A DNA stretch of 16,720 nucleotides from Bacillota bacterium. Lineage in GTDB: Bacteria > Bacillota > Bacilli > Bacillales > Cytobacillaceae. The position numbers and the translations under genes were made by a program. Where the stretch lies: NCBI GenBank assembly GCA_030705745.1, contig JAUZPT010000023.1:1-16720 (forward strand), in the 5' to 3' direction. This document shows positions 1 through 7,507 of the stretch, piece by piece. Numbering within the stretch: position 1 is the first letter of the stretch; the number at the start of each line of letters is the position of its first letter. Under the pieces are notes generated by a model. It had not been told where the DNA came from. It did not search any database and saw only the letters and a program-made list of their open reading frames with translations.

Positions 1-646
1 AAATCATGAAAATAGTACCATGCACGAGAAGAAACGACTGCCAGCCAATTGCATAGCATAGCAATCCTACCACTGCGGCAAGGATAACATTTGTTAAATA
101 CAAATTATTTTTCTCTTTTTGCTTCGCGCCTTTTCGATTAAATCGGTTTTTTATCAAAAAAACATAAATCGGCCCAAGACCAAACATGACGATTGGATTG
201 CGATAAAGGCGGTACGCAAACTTAAGAGCCGGTGACGCTTCCAAATATTCATCTACAGTTAACGTCCAAATGTCGCCTGTTCCTCTTTTATCCAAATTGC
301 CGCTCGTCGCATGGTGAACCGAGTGGTCGTGACCCCATTGATCAAAAGGGAAAAACGTTAATACTCCTGTCAATGTACCAACAATTCTATTTGCGGTCCG
401 GTTTTTAAAAAATGAGTGATGCGTGCAATCATGAAAAATGATGAAAATCCGTGTTAAAAATCCTCCGGCAACAGCCGCAATCGCTAACGTAAGTAAATAG
501 GATACAGAAAGACTTAAATAAGCAAGGTACCATAGTGCAAAAAACGGCACAACGGTATTGATGATTTGCCAAACACTTTCCTTTGTTGTTGATTTTTCAT
601 AAGGGGCAATCTGTTTCCTCAAATTCTTCGTGTTTTGTTCAACCAT
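1..646 (-). CDS. des: Membrane fatty acid desaturase (Des-like), 3' end beyond window
   Basis: Introduces a double bond into acyl chains of membrane phospholipids; a di-iron integral membrane enzyme. The 215 codons visible include histidine box 1 (HDCTHH, residues 72-77) and box 2 (HDHSVHH, 106-112), followed by the ATSGNLDKRGTGDIW stretch typical of bacterial desaturases. Hydrophobic segments lie near residues 31-60, 150-165 and 183-203. The third histidine box and the C-terminus lie beyond the left edge. The ATG at 646 follows AAGGA (657-653) by 6 nt. The gene is alone on its transcript as far as visible. Upstream dyads suggest control by a DesK/DesR-type cold or membrane-fluidity system, but the regulator genes are not in the window. 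The family call is firm; equivalence to B. subtilis Des is inferred. Confidence 0.9.
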   Translation of the reverse strand, partial: MVEQNTKNLRKQIAPYEKSTTKESVWQIINTVVPFFALWYLAYLSLSVSYLLTLAIAAVAGGFLTRIFIIFHDCTHHSFFKNRTANRIVGTLTGVLTFFPFDQWGHDHSVHHATSGNLDKRGTGDIWTLTVDEYLEASPALKFAYRLYRNPIVMFGLGPIYVFLIKNRFNRKGAKQKEKNNLYLTNVILAAVVGLLCYAIGWQSFLLVHGTIFMI

Positions 647-689
647 TTTTAGTCCTTATCCCCTTCCAATGGAGGTAGTAATATTCCAT

Positions 690-718
690 AGTATAGTCTT
701 ACATCATAAAACTTAATA
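690..718 (-). promoter_or_regulatory. Putative des core promoter
   Basis: Minus-strand -10 TATACT (695-690) is 17 nt from a poor -35 TATTAA (718-713), 44 nt before the des start codon. A good -10 with a poor -35 suits an activator-dependent promoter. Predicted by eye only. Confidence 0.45.
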
Positions 719-728
719 GTAGCAGGTA

Positions 729-755
729 TCATGTAATGAGTATGACAAATGTCAT
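729..755. promoter_or_regulatory. Two adjacent dyads upstream of des, DesR-like operator
   Basis: ATGACA-AA-TGTCAT (742-755) is a perfect 6-bp inverted repeat. Beside it TCAT-GTA-ATGA (729-739) is a second, smaller one. Both sit just upstream of the predicted -35. In B. subtilis the response regulator DesR binds two contiguous non-identical sites upstream of des, so the layout fits. Assignment to DesR is by position and resemblance, not by alignment. Confidence 0.5.
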
Positions 756-812
756 GTTTCAGCTCAAAAAGCTTATAAATAAAGGTTTTTAAATCAAAAT
801 TTTTTTCTTCAT

Positions 813-833
813 AATTAGTATCTGGTACTAATT
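813..833. promoter_or_regulatory. Perfect 8-bp inverted repeat in the des upstream gap
   Basis: AATTAGTA-TCTGG-TACTAATT has perfect 8-bp arms and a 5-nt spacer. It overlaps a possible minus-strand -10 (TACAAT, 836-831) placed 17 nt from CAGACA (859-854), so it could be an operator on a distal des promoter. No gene other than des lies downstream. The rest of the 647-995 gap is AT-rich and holds only the des promoter, the dyads at 729-755 and the terminator at 927-964. Confidence 0.4.
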
Positions 834-926
834 GTAATTAAAATCGATTATGATGTCTGATTTTAAAATTTAAAAATTGAATTAAAAATATATTTATCCA
901 ATAATTTCATTATGTAAACCAAACAT

Positions 927-964
927 AAAAAAAAGACCAAACACACTTTATATGTTTGATCTTT
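927..964 (-). terminator. Intrinsic terminator of the epimerase-like gene
   Basis: Read on the minus strand, AAAGATCAAACA (964-953) pairs with TGTTTGGTCTTT (943-932): 12 bp including one G-T wobble, with a 9-nt loop. A run of T residues follows at once (to 927). It lies 31 nt beyond the stop codon of the gene at 996-1883. Confidence 0.85.
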
Positions 965-995
965 GCCAAAATATTTTCTTTTTCTTGTATTAAAA

Positions 996-1883
996 TTACT
1001 CGCACTCTGAACGTACAGCCAACATGTCCACTAGTTTTGGCAGCCATTCTGATAATGAACTAAATGTGTATCCAAGCGATTTCGCTTTATCGTTTCTCAT
1101 ATACCATGATTGAGGGACATTGTACGGTGAAACATTTTCCTCATTTTTTTCTTGTGCAAGTATAACTTTTTGTCCTGTATTTCCTTCAATGATCGACAGC
1201 ATCTCGTTCAGTGTGACGGTGCCGTCCGAACAAGCATTGACCGGACCGCAGTAATTGGTCAAACCAATCCAGGCGATGAATTGTCCTGCCTCTTCTTCCG
1301 ATATAAAACCAAAGGAAGAATATACATTCGAAAAATATATATCCTTTTGCTTTAAGATCCTATCCACATGAAACATCAATCGTCCTGTATAATCGTTTTC
1401 ACCCAACACGATTGGAATTCTGACTGCAGCCACCTCGAACGGCGCACGTTGAAAAAATACCGCTTCCGCCTGGCGCTTTCCTTCCTGATAGTTGACCGTA
1501 TTTCTTTCTGTTTGTTTAATTTCGTATGAAAAAGGGTCAAAGTCTTCCTCTACAATCGCTCTCTCGGGTAAATCATATACCGACAATGTCGAAGTCATTA
1601 CGTACCGTTTTGTACTTCCTCCGAATACTTCAATCGCTTCCATCGCATCTGTTCCGGTATAACAAATCTGATCATAAACTACATCCCACTGCGTGTCACG
1701 GAAACTTTCCTTAAATCGTTCAAAATCCGTACGGTCAACAGTGATTCTGCTTACTCTATCCCCAAATGAATCAGGCGAATTGCCCCTTGTTGCGATCGTG
1801 ACTTCCATGCCACTATTCAACAATGCATTGACTAAATGAACACCAAAAAATCTCGTGCCTCCCAAAACAAGTGCCCGTGTCAT
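996..1883 (-). CDS. NAD-dependent epimerase/dehydratase-like protein (extended SDR)
   Basis: A 295-residue protein of the atypical or extended SDR type. It begins with a Rossmann strand and the nucleotide-binding pattern GGTRFFG (residues 8-14). Such proteins bind NAD(P) and act on nucleotide sugars or other carbonyl or hydroxyl substrates, or are catalytically degenerate. The classical YxxxK pair is not obvious (YQEGKRQAE, around residue 130, is the best candidate), so the reaction is not assigned. A longer frame starting with TTG at 1928 exists, but the promoter at 1933-1961 would start transcription at or inside it, so ATG 1883 is preferred; only a weak GTGGG precedes it. It is a single-gene unit with its own promoter and terminator, and no link to the molybdenum operon is evident. 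Confidence 0.8.
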   Translation of the reverse strand: MTRALVLGGTRFFGVHLVNALLNSGMEVTIATRGNSPDSFGDRVSRITVDRTDFERFKESFRDTQWDVVYDQICYTGTDAMEAIEVFGGSTKRYVMTSTLSVYDLPERAIVEEDFDPFSYEIKQTERNTVNYQEGKRQAEAVFFQRAPFEVAAVRIPIVLGENDYTGRLMFHVDRILKQKDIYFSNVYSSFGFISEEEAGQFIAWIGLTNYCGPVNACSDGTVTLNEMLSIIEGNTGQKVILAQEKNEENVSPYNVPQSWYMRNDKAKSLGYTFSSLSEWLPKLVDMLAVRSECE

Positions 1884-1932
1884 TTGATTCCCACTTTCCC
1901 ATTTTAATGAAAATTCAGTTATATACAAACCT

Positions 1933-1961
1933 ATTGTACCTACTGTTTAGAAATTCGGCAA
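1933..1961 (-). promoter_or_regulatory. Sigma-A-type promoter for the epimerase-like gene
   Basis: Minus-strand -35 TTGCCG (1961-1956), 17-nt spacer, -10 TACAAT (1938-1933). The inferred transcription start near 1926 leaves about 43 nt of leader before ATG 1883. Confidence 0.6.
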
Positions 1962-2043
1962 TCATAATGAAGTTTGCACGAGTTAATCCTGGCTAAAAAA
2001 AGCGGCATGAAATAATTGAAATTCAGATGGTTACTAAAAATTA

Positions 2044-2511
2044 CTATTGTATTTGACTGTTTTTTCTCAAAACATCTTTTACTGCTCTCTCAATTTCCTC
2101 GTACCCGGTACAGCGGCAAATATTTGAATCAAGCCATTCTTTCATCATTTGGTTGTCTGCATTGGGCCGATTATGGATGAGGGAGTGAGCATTCATAATA
2201 AAACCACTCGTACAATAGCCGCATTGGAATGCAAAATGCTCCACAAATGCCTGTTGCATAGGCGTATTGTGCATACCTTCTATCGTTGTTATTTCTTTGC
2301 CCTCGCATTCAATCGCAAGCATCAAACATGATTTCATGGGCAAACGATCTACATTTATCGTACAAGCCCCGCAGTCGCCATTTAAACATCCGGGTTTCGC
2401 ACCGGTCAATCCTAAATTTCTTCGAAGTACAGCTAGAAGCGTGTCCGCCGAACGAACCACGACCATTCTTTTTTCGTTATTAATCCTCAATTCGAGCTGA
2501 TGGACTTTCAC
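2044..2511 (-). CDS. Molybdenum hydroxylase [2Fe-2S] subunit (PucE/CoxS-type)
   Basis: Small iron-sulfur subunit of a three-subunit xanthine dehydrogenase-family enzyme; it passes electrons from the molybdenum centre to FAD. In its 155 residues the plant-type ferredoxin domain has C42, C47, C50 and C62 (motif CLNGDCGACT). The helical second [2Fe-2S] domain has CGYC (97-100) and CRC (132-134, in NICRCTGY). All eight cluster cysteines are present and the length is normal for the family. The start is GTG at 2511, overlapping the TGA of the FAD subunit as GTGA, which indicates translational coupling. It is the last gene of the operon. No convincing terminator is visible between it and the next promoter at 1961. 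Confidence 0.95.
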   Translation of the reverse strand: MKVHQLELRINNEKRMVVVRSADTLLAVLRRNLGLTGAKPGCLNGDCGACTINVDRLPMKSCLMLAIECEGKEITTIEGMHNTPMQQAFVEHFAFQCGYCTSGFIMNAHSLIHNRPNADNQMMKEWLDSNICRCTGYEEIERAVKDVLRKNSQIQ

Positions 2512-3350
2512 ACAACAATCCCCCCTTCCAGCTCACTGACAAGATCACGAAGTACATTTCCCAACACAAACATACGGTATTCCGCCGACCCCTCTACATC
2601 GCTCAGGACGGTGGCCGGTATTCCGTCGAGCGCCATTTTGATACGTTCCTCGATTCCTGTTCCTTTACTATTCAATCCATTTTCCATTTTCTCCGACCGA
2701 AATGGAAAGGCACATAATCCCGAAACCGCAACCCGGATTCCATTGTCACTCATAAGTGCGGCAACCGTAACTAGAGGATAGCCGGTTTCCCATTGCCGCC
2801 TCCTTTTCACATGGACAAACGGCAAACTCGCCCATTTTCTTTCGGTGATCAACTGCACCAATAGCTCGTCATTTTCAAGGCGCAACGAACCTTGAAAAAC
2901 CTCACTCATTTTTTTAAATGTAACACCTTTGGCACTAACAATCACTGCTGTGCTGTCAGCGAGCAGAAACGGAAGTACTGCTTCTCTATAATGTATTCCA
3001 CCGCGAATATTTCCGCCCAGTGTAATTTTATTGCGCGAGGTATGATCAGCGATTTCACTTGCAGTTTTTGTGAGGAGTGGGAATAGATTGCTTTCTTCCA
3101 CCTCCGTCAACGCCAAACAACTGCCAAGCACGATATGATCTCCATCGATTCGACACGCCCGAACCTCATTTATTTTTTTCAAATCAATCACAGCATCCGC
3201 TTTTGCCAACTGCACTCTTCCGAGAGTAATCAGCTCCGTCCCGCCTGAAAAATAGTAAGGTTTTTTCCCCATTGCCATTTGTTCACGAAAAATCTGAAGC
3301 GCTTCTTGAAGGGTTTTAGGCCGAAAGTAATCGAAATCAAATGGAATCAT
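2508..3350 (-). CDS. Molybdenum hydroxylase FAD-binding subunit (PucC/CoxM-type)
   Basis: Middle subunit of the same enzyme; it binds FAD and hands electrons to the final acceptor. At 280 residues it begins with the usual FDYFRPKTLQEAL segment. It shows the two FAD-contact motifs of the family, FSGGTEL in the first quarter and TLGGNI near residue 110, then the C-terminal CO dehydrogenase flavoprotein-like domain. The frame is open to a TTG at 3374, but GGGAGG at 3362-3357 lies 6 nt before ATG 3350, so that start is chosen. There is a 60-nt gap after the large subunit and a 4-nt overlap with the [2Fe-2S] gene. Length and motifs look intact. Confidence 0.93.
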   Translation of the reverse strand: MIPFDFDYFRPKTLQEALQIFREQMAMGKKPYYFSGGTELITLGRVQLAKADAVIDLKKINEVRACRIDGDHIVLGSCLALTEVEESNLFPLLTKTASEIADHTSRNKITLGGNIRGGIHYREAVLPFLLADSTAVIVSAKGVTFKKMSEVFQGSLRLENDELLVQLITERKWASLPFVHVKRRRQWETGYPLVTVAALMSDNGIRVAVSGLCAFPFRSEKMENGLNSKGTGIEERIKMALDGIPATVLSDVEGSAEYRMFVLGNVLRDLVSELEGGIVV

Positions 3351-3410
3351 CGCCATCCTCCCGTTTCTTTCCAAATGAAAAGGTAATGCATTTTTAAGAA
3401 TGATTAGGAA

Positions 3411-5735
3411 TCATGGCCTAACATGCTCCTTTGCTTTCCATATCATTTCCGGAACAAGGGGCAGCTTCTGCAATGAAACACCTGCCGCAGTGGAAAGAGC
3501 GTTAGCAAGAGCTGCCGGGATTCCGAGCAATCCGTGTTCTCCGACACCTCGTGCGCCATATGGGGCATCGATTTGTGGCGTCTCCACGAATTCGACCATA
3601 TATTCCGGCGCTTCACTGTAATGAAGCGGACGATATGTGCGCAGCTGTGGATTGCGCACCCTTCCCAATGAATCAAAAACAAACGTTTCCCGGCCAGCAA
3701 ATGATAGCCCCAAACTCATCGCACCCATTACCTGTCCTCGTGCAGCTTTGTCGTTTAACACCTTTCCGATATCTACGACAGTAATGGCCTTTAACACTTT
3801 ATACGTGCAATCTCTTCGGTCAAAAAGAACTTCAATTCCATGCGCCGTTACCGTCCATTCAGGCCCCGGCCGTCCTTCGCCTGTCTCAGGATTCATATGC
3901 GTCAAGCCGCGCAAAATATAATGCCCATGGCCAATAATTTGCCCGCCGATCGAATTTCCATTTGGATATTGATACCCATAGGCGATTTCTTTAAAGTGGA
4001 CCCCGTTTCCAGGATCGTCCCGAAAAAACACCCTGCTATCCGCGACGTCCAAATCCTCGATTGGTGCGCGTAATACGCACGACGCAATCGCTTTTAATTG
4101 GCGAATTACATCTTCCGCCGCTTGAAGGACGGCTTTTCCGGCCATAAACGTTCCCCTACTTGCAACTGTTTTCCAATGTTCTGGTGTTGTTTGCGTATCG
4201 ACGTCCATTTTGACATAAATATTGTTCACATCCATATTTAGACGCTCCGCTAGCAATTGTGCTAAAACCGTTTTCGTGCCTGTTCCAATTTCAATGACGC
4301 CAGACATCAAATTAATCGTTCCATCCGGATTGAATGTTAAAATAACACCCGACGGCGCATCAGGATCAATAGTGGATGTTTTCCAGCTACAACTGATTCC
4401 CTTTGCCCGAACAAAGCGTTCATCGAGGGCAATCATCTCGCCCTCGTCCCACTGAATCAATTCGTGTACTCGTTCAATGCATTTTGGCAAATTACCAACA
4501 TTGCTGTTATTTAACAATACCCTTGTTGGAGTGGTGTTTCCCGGCATTATAGCATTTATTTTCCGGAATGTTAGCGGGTCCATTCCTACTTTTTCTGCTA
4601 ATAAATCCATTGTCCGTTCGATCGCAAATGACAGCTCCGAATGACTAAATCCGCGAAACGGGGATGCATATGGATGATTGGTGTACATGCAATAAGAATC
4701 GCACCACACATTGTCGATCGCATAAGGGCCTGTGCAATCAGCCGCTCCCGCCCTTGTCAAATCGACCGCTTTGTCCGAATAGGCCCCCCCATCCCAAAGG
4801 AAGCGGATGTTAGCTGCTTTTATTTTTCCATGACGATCGGACCCGAGCTTTACCGTAGCATCCAAACCGATATGGCACGGAGACGTCAATATGTCCTCTT
4901 CTCGTTCATTTCGCAGTTTAACCGGCCTGCCTCCAACAGCTTTTGAAGCTAAATAAACGAGAATTTCCAGTTGGACGGCTGCCTTCCCGCCAAACGCACC
5001 TCCGACAAGCGGCGTCTCCACGACAATTTTGCCCATATCTTCTCCGAAATACTGGCTAATCAATCTTTTTACCATAAACGGAGCCTGAGATGAGGTCGTA
5101 ATTTTAATTTTTCCATCCGGACCAATCTCCGCAATTGAGCACCTCGTTTCCATCGCCGCATGATCCGAGATGGATAAGGAAACGCTCGCCTCCACGACCG
5201 AATCACATTCTTGCCATCCCTTTTCCATATCTCCTTTTCGAATCTTAACGTGGGACGCAATATTTGTACCCGGTATCGGTGGATGTATTTCATTGTCTCG
5301 TTTGTATTCCCCCAGTTTTTCATGCACAAGTGTTGCACCTGCCTCGAATGCCTGCGTAGCGGAGTTTACGACAGGCAGAGGTTCATACAATACCTGAATT
5401 GAATTTGCGGCTTTTTTGGCCAGGACTGGACTATCAGCGACAACGAGCGCCACCGGTTCTCCATGATAGCGCACCTTCCCTACTGCAATCGGAGGACGGT
5501 CGCGGATGGCCTCTCCGACGAGTGGATAACTCCCTCCAAGCAATACTGCCCGTACACCCGGTATTTTCTCTGCTTCGGTCGTATCAATCGACGTAATTAT
5601 CGCATGAGCCATCGTGCTGACTACCATTTTTGCATGCAGTAATCCAGCGAAAGCATAGTCATCCGTATACTTTGCCGTCCCCGTTACCTTTTGCCATGCT
5701 TCCTTCCGCACGACGCTACTTCCAACAGTCCGCAT
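3411..5735 (-). CDS. Molybdenum hydroxylase large subunit, molybdopterin-binding (XDH family)
   Basis: Catalytic subunit, 774 residues, of a xanthine dehydrogenase-family hydroxylase that adds water-derived oxygen to a heterocycle or aldehyde. It has the N-terminal a/b hammerhead domain and the molybdopterin-binding domains. Motifs include GGAFGGK (245-251), SPFRGFS (358-364, where XDH has a substrate-binding Arg), GVIEIGTGTKT, and GARGVGEHG with the presumed catalytic Glu 733. No AYxCSFR cysteine motif is present, which argues against aerobic CO dehydrogenase. ATG 5735 follows GGAGGTG (5749-5743) by 7 nt; an in-frame TTG one codon earlier is less likely. It overlaps the upstream nucleotidyltransferase gene. 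A purine, nicotinate-like or other N-heterocycle substrate is possible; the sequence does not decide. Confidence 0.93.
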   Translation of the reverse strand: MRTVGSSVVRKEAWQKVTGTAKYTDDYAFAGLLHAKMVVSTMAHAIITSIDTTEAEKIPGVRAVLLGGSYPLVGEAIRDRPPIAVGKVRYHGEPVALVVADSPVLAKKAANSIQVLYEPLPVVNSATQAFEAGATLVHEKLGEYKRDNEIHPPIPGTNIASHVKIRKGDMEKGWQECDSVVEASVSLSISDHAAMETRCSIAEIGPDGKIKITTSSQAPFMVKRLISQYFGEDMGKIVVETPLVGGAFGGKAAVQLEILVYLASKAVGGRPVKLRNEREEDILTSPCHIGLDATVKLGSDRHGKIKAANIRFLWDGGAYSDKAVDLTRAGAADCTGPYAIDNVWCDSYCMYTNHPYASPFRGFSHSELSFAIERTMDLLAEKVGMDPLTFRKINAIMPGNTTPTRVLLNNSNVGNLPKCIERVHELIQWDEGEMIALDERFVRAKGISCSWKTSTIDPDAPSGVILTFNPDGTINLMSGVIEIGTGTKTVLAQLLAERLNMDVNNIYVKMDVDTQTTPEHWKTVASRGTFMAGKAVLQAAEDVIRQLKAIASCVLRAPIEDLDVADSRVFFRDDPGNGVHFKEIAYGYQYPNGNSIGGQIIGHGHYILRGLTHMNPETGEGRPGPEWTVTAHGIEVLFDRRDCTYKVLKAITVVDIGKVLNDKAARGQVMGAMSLGLSFAGRETFVFDSLGRVRNPQLRTYRPLHYSEAPEYMVEFVETPQIDAPYGARGVGEHGLLGIPAALANALSTAAGVSLQKLPLVPEMIWKAKEHVRP

Positions 5736-6330
5736 CAAAATTCACCTCCACGATCGACTGATAATCTTCAGGTGTATCGAAATCTCTGAAGCACCACAAA
5801 GGAAATGGAATTCTCACAGTACCATCCAAGCATCTCAGTATCGCTCGCGCTCCTTCATCGCCCTCCAGTTTTAACAAATCAGGAAACAGTTGCTCCGGAA
5901 ACAACACCGGTGGCTTGCACAAACGGCCATCAAAAGCCGAAACCACATTTTTTCCTGTGTAAGCATCGATCAAGAGATTTAAATTTACAGCATCAACAAA
6001 AGGCTGGTCCGCGAGCATGACCATCACCCCACAAGCATCCATTTCCTGAGCCTTCCTGACGCCAGCTTTCAAGGACTCGCTTAGTCCGAGATCGCTGAAC
6101 GCACACTCAATCGATGTCCAACCTTTCCTTTGTGAAAAAGGAGCAAGCCAATGAAGCGGGTCGCCCCTTCGCGTGACGGCGATCGTTTCAATAAGCCTCG
6201 AGTCGAGCGCCGCGGAAAATCCCAAACTGCCCAACATGCCTACTTTAAAAGGAAGTTCCAGCTTATTCACTCCCATTCGGCTGCTCCTTCCTGCCGCCAA
6301 ATAAATTCCGATTAATCTGGAACGAGGCAT
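5716..6330 (-). CDS. MobA/MocA-like nucleotidyltransferase (PucB-type)
   Basis: Predicted molybdenum cofactor nucleotidyltransferase, probably attaching CMP to molybdopterin to give the MCD form used by bacterial XDH-family enzymes. The 204-residue protein starts with the family signature LAAGRSSRMGVNKLELPF (residues 11-28), the nucleotide and metal loop, and has ADQPFV near residue 107, the usual (G/A)DQP metal-binding motif. It overlaps XdhC by 19 nt and the large-subunit gene by 20 nt. No ribosome binding site is evident at ATG 6330, so translation is likely coupled. Position between XdhC and the structural genes matches the B. subtilis puc operon. CTP versus GTP use is inferred from context. 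Confidence 0.88.
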   Translation of the reverse strand: MPRSRLIGIYLAAGRSSRMGVNKLELPFKVGMLGSLGFSAALDSRLIETIAVTRRGDPLHWLAPFSQRKGWTSIECAFSDLGLSESLKAGVRKAQEMDACGVMVMLADQPFVDAVNLNLLIDAYTGKNVVSAFDGRLCKPPVLFPEQLFPDLLKLEGDEGARAILRCLDGTVRIPFPLWCFRDFDTPEDYQSIVEVNFDADCWK

Positions 6331-7343
6331 AATGGAACCGTATGAACAGGTTTATTCATGATCTCAAGCATTTGGGCGATAATGCTTACGGCAATTTCCT
6401 CAGGTCCACGGGCGCCAATGGACAAGCCTGCAGGTGATGAAATCCTCGTTTGGGTTTCTATACAACAAAGCAAACGCTGCGTCCGCTCTTTCGGACCAAG
6501 CACACCTAGATAGCGGAGTTCTTCGTTTTTCAGTAAAGTAAGCATTTGTAGGTCTCGTTGAAAATTATGATTCATGACCACCACGAAATCGTTGTTAGTG
6601 AAGTTCTCTTTCTGATAAATTTCAGCCGGTGAGCCAACCTCCAGTCGAACTCCATCCGGAAAGAAATCCTTTTGACATAAAGCCTCTCTCCAGTCGCAGA
6701 TAATAACCGAAAAACCAATCCGGATAGCAAGGGAAACAATAGGGACGGCATCATGTCCGGCTCCCATCACAAACAATCTAGGCTTCGGAATATAAAGGTG
6801 CTGATACACTTCATCTTTAATGGAATGGTCATGATACCATTTTTCACCACCGTGCATTGATTTTTTAAAGTCCTTGAAATCCGGCACCATGCCAGAACCC
6901 CATGCTTCTCCGTTTTCCGGAGTAAAACGACATTCCACTTTACCACTCCAGGTTTTATTCGAGAGCACTCGTACGCCTTTTTCGAGGAACTCTTTCACTT
7001 TTAGATAATCAGCCTTTTGACTGGCGCCTATTTTTTCAAGGAGGATGGTGATAACCCCAAAACAACCGGCACCGTTTCCCCACAGTCCATCATCTTCATC
7101 ACTGTTGTCGTAAGAAAGAACCATCGGGCCCCCCGTTCGCAATACTTGCTGAGCATGATGCGCAAGGTCGTGTTCGAGACATCCAGCACTCAAAAGCCCT
7201 ATTTGCGAACCATTTTTAAAAAAAAGCATGCAGGAGCCTTCTTTTTTATACGAGGAGCCTTTAACGTTTATGATTGTAGCGAGAACGACTTCTTCCTCGC
7301 TGTTTACCATCGGCTCAACAATTTGCCAGAAATCGTCCAACAA
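6312..7343 (-). CDS. XdhC/CoxI-family molybdenum cofactor chaperone (PucA-type)
   Basis: A maturation factor that binds molybdenum cofactor, promotes its sulfuration and delivers it to the large subunit. Its 343 residues hold an N-terminal XdhC/CoxI domain (ATIINVKGSSYKKEG, then SAGCLEHDL around residues 52-60). A C-terminal Rossmann-like XdhC domain follows (VMGAGHDAVPIVSLA, then IICDWREA). First gene of the operon. There is no ATG near the start. The purine-rich AAGGGGGGAG (7356-7347) precedes two consecutive TTG codons, at 7343 (3-nt spacing) and 7340 (6-nt spacing). The second may be the true start; the difference is one residue. The operon promoter must lie in the AT-rich gap shared with cotA, but I found no convincing -35/-10 pair. 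Confidence 0.92.
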   Translation of the reverse strand: MLDDFWQIVEPMVNSEEEVVLATIINVKGSSYKKEGSCMLFFKNGSQIGLLSAGCLEHDLAHHAQQVLRTGGPMVLSYDNSDEDDGLWGNGAGCFGVITILLEKIGASQKADYLKVKEFLEKGVRVLSNKTWSGKVECRFTPENGEAWGSGMVPDFKDFKKSMHGGEKWYHDHSIKDEVYQHLYIPKPRLFVMGAGHDAVPIVSLAIRIGFSVIICDWREALCQKDFFPDGVRLEVGSPAEIYQKENFTNNDFVVVMNHNFQRDLQMLTLLKNEELRYLGVLGPKERTQRLLCCIETQTRISSPAGLSIGARGPEEIAVSIIAQMLEIMNKPVHTVPLCLVPD

Positions 7344-7412
7344 GTACTCCCCCCTTATCTTGAATAATTTTCCTTTTATAAGTATATAAAGCAGACAAAC
7401 CTACTAGAATAT

Positions 7413-7428
7413 TGAAATTTTTATTTCA
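7413..7428. promoter_or_regulatory. AT-rich inverted repeat between the divergent XdhC operon and cotA
   Basis: TGAAAT-TTTT-ATTTCA, perfect 6-bp arms, about 70 nt upstream of XdhC and 80 nt upstream of cotA. It could be an operator, but such repeats occur by chance in AT-rich DNA. Confidence 0.25.
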
Positions 7429-7493
7429 TTGTACATTCGATTTTTACCAAAAAAAGATTGTTAAATTACGCTTATTTTTCATAAGGTTTGTAT

Positions 7494-7500
7494 AAGGAGG
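7494..7500 (+). promoter_or_regulatory. Ribosome binding site that fixes the cotA start
   Basis: AAGGAGG, 7 nt before ATG 7508. The in-frame GTG at 7502 lies only one base beyond it and is rejected. Confidence 0.85.
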
Positions 7501-7507
7501 TGTGTTA

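Noticed and set aside
649..840. Minus-strand open frame of about 60 codons upstream of des.
   Set aside because: It has no ATG or ribosome binding site at its head, runs through the des promoter and the DesR-like dyads, and resembles no family I know.
1884..1928. N-terminal extension of the epimerase-like protein to a TTG at 1928.
   Set aside because: The promoter at 1933-1961 predicts transcription starting at about this codon, and the Rossmann strand starts right after ATG 1883.
3411..5735. Annotation of the large subunit as aerobic CO dehydrogenase CoxL.
   Set aside because: The AYxCSFR loop with the copper-binding Cys is missing; the equivalent segment reads YASPFRGFS.
7443..7455. PucR-box-like sequence (minus strand TTGGT with A/T flanks) upstream of the XdhC gene.
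   Set aside because: It misses the consensus as I remember it at two positions, including the C, and lies in A/T runs, so chance is likely.
7480..7489. CATA at 7480 as a sigma-K -10 element for cotA.
   Set aside because: No AC element stands at the expected distance upstream, and the start would fall almost on the ribosome binding site.
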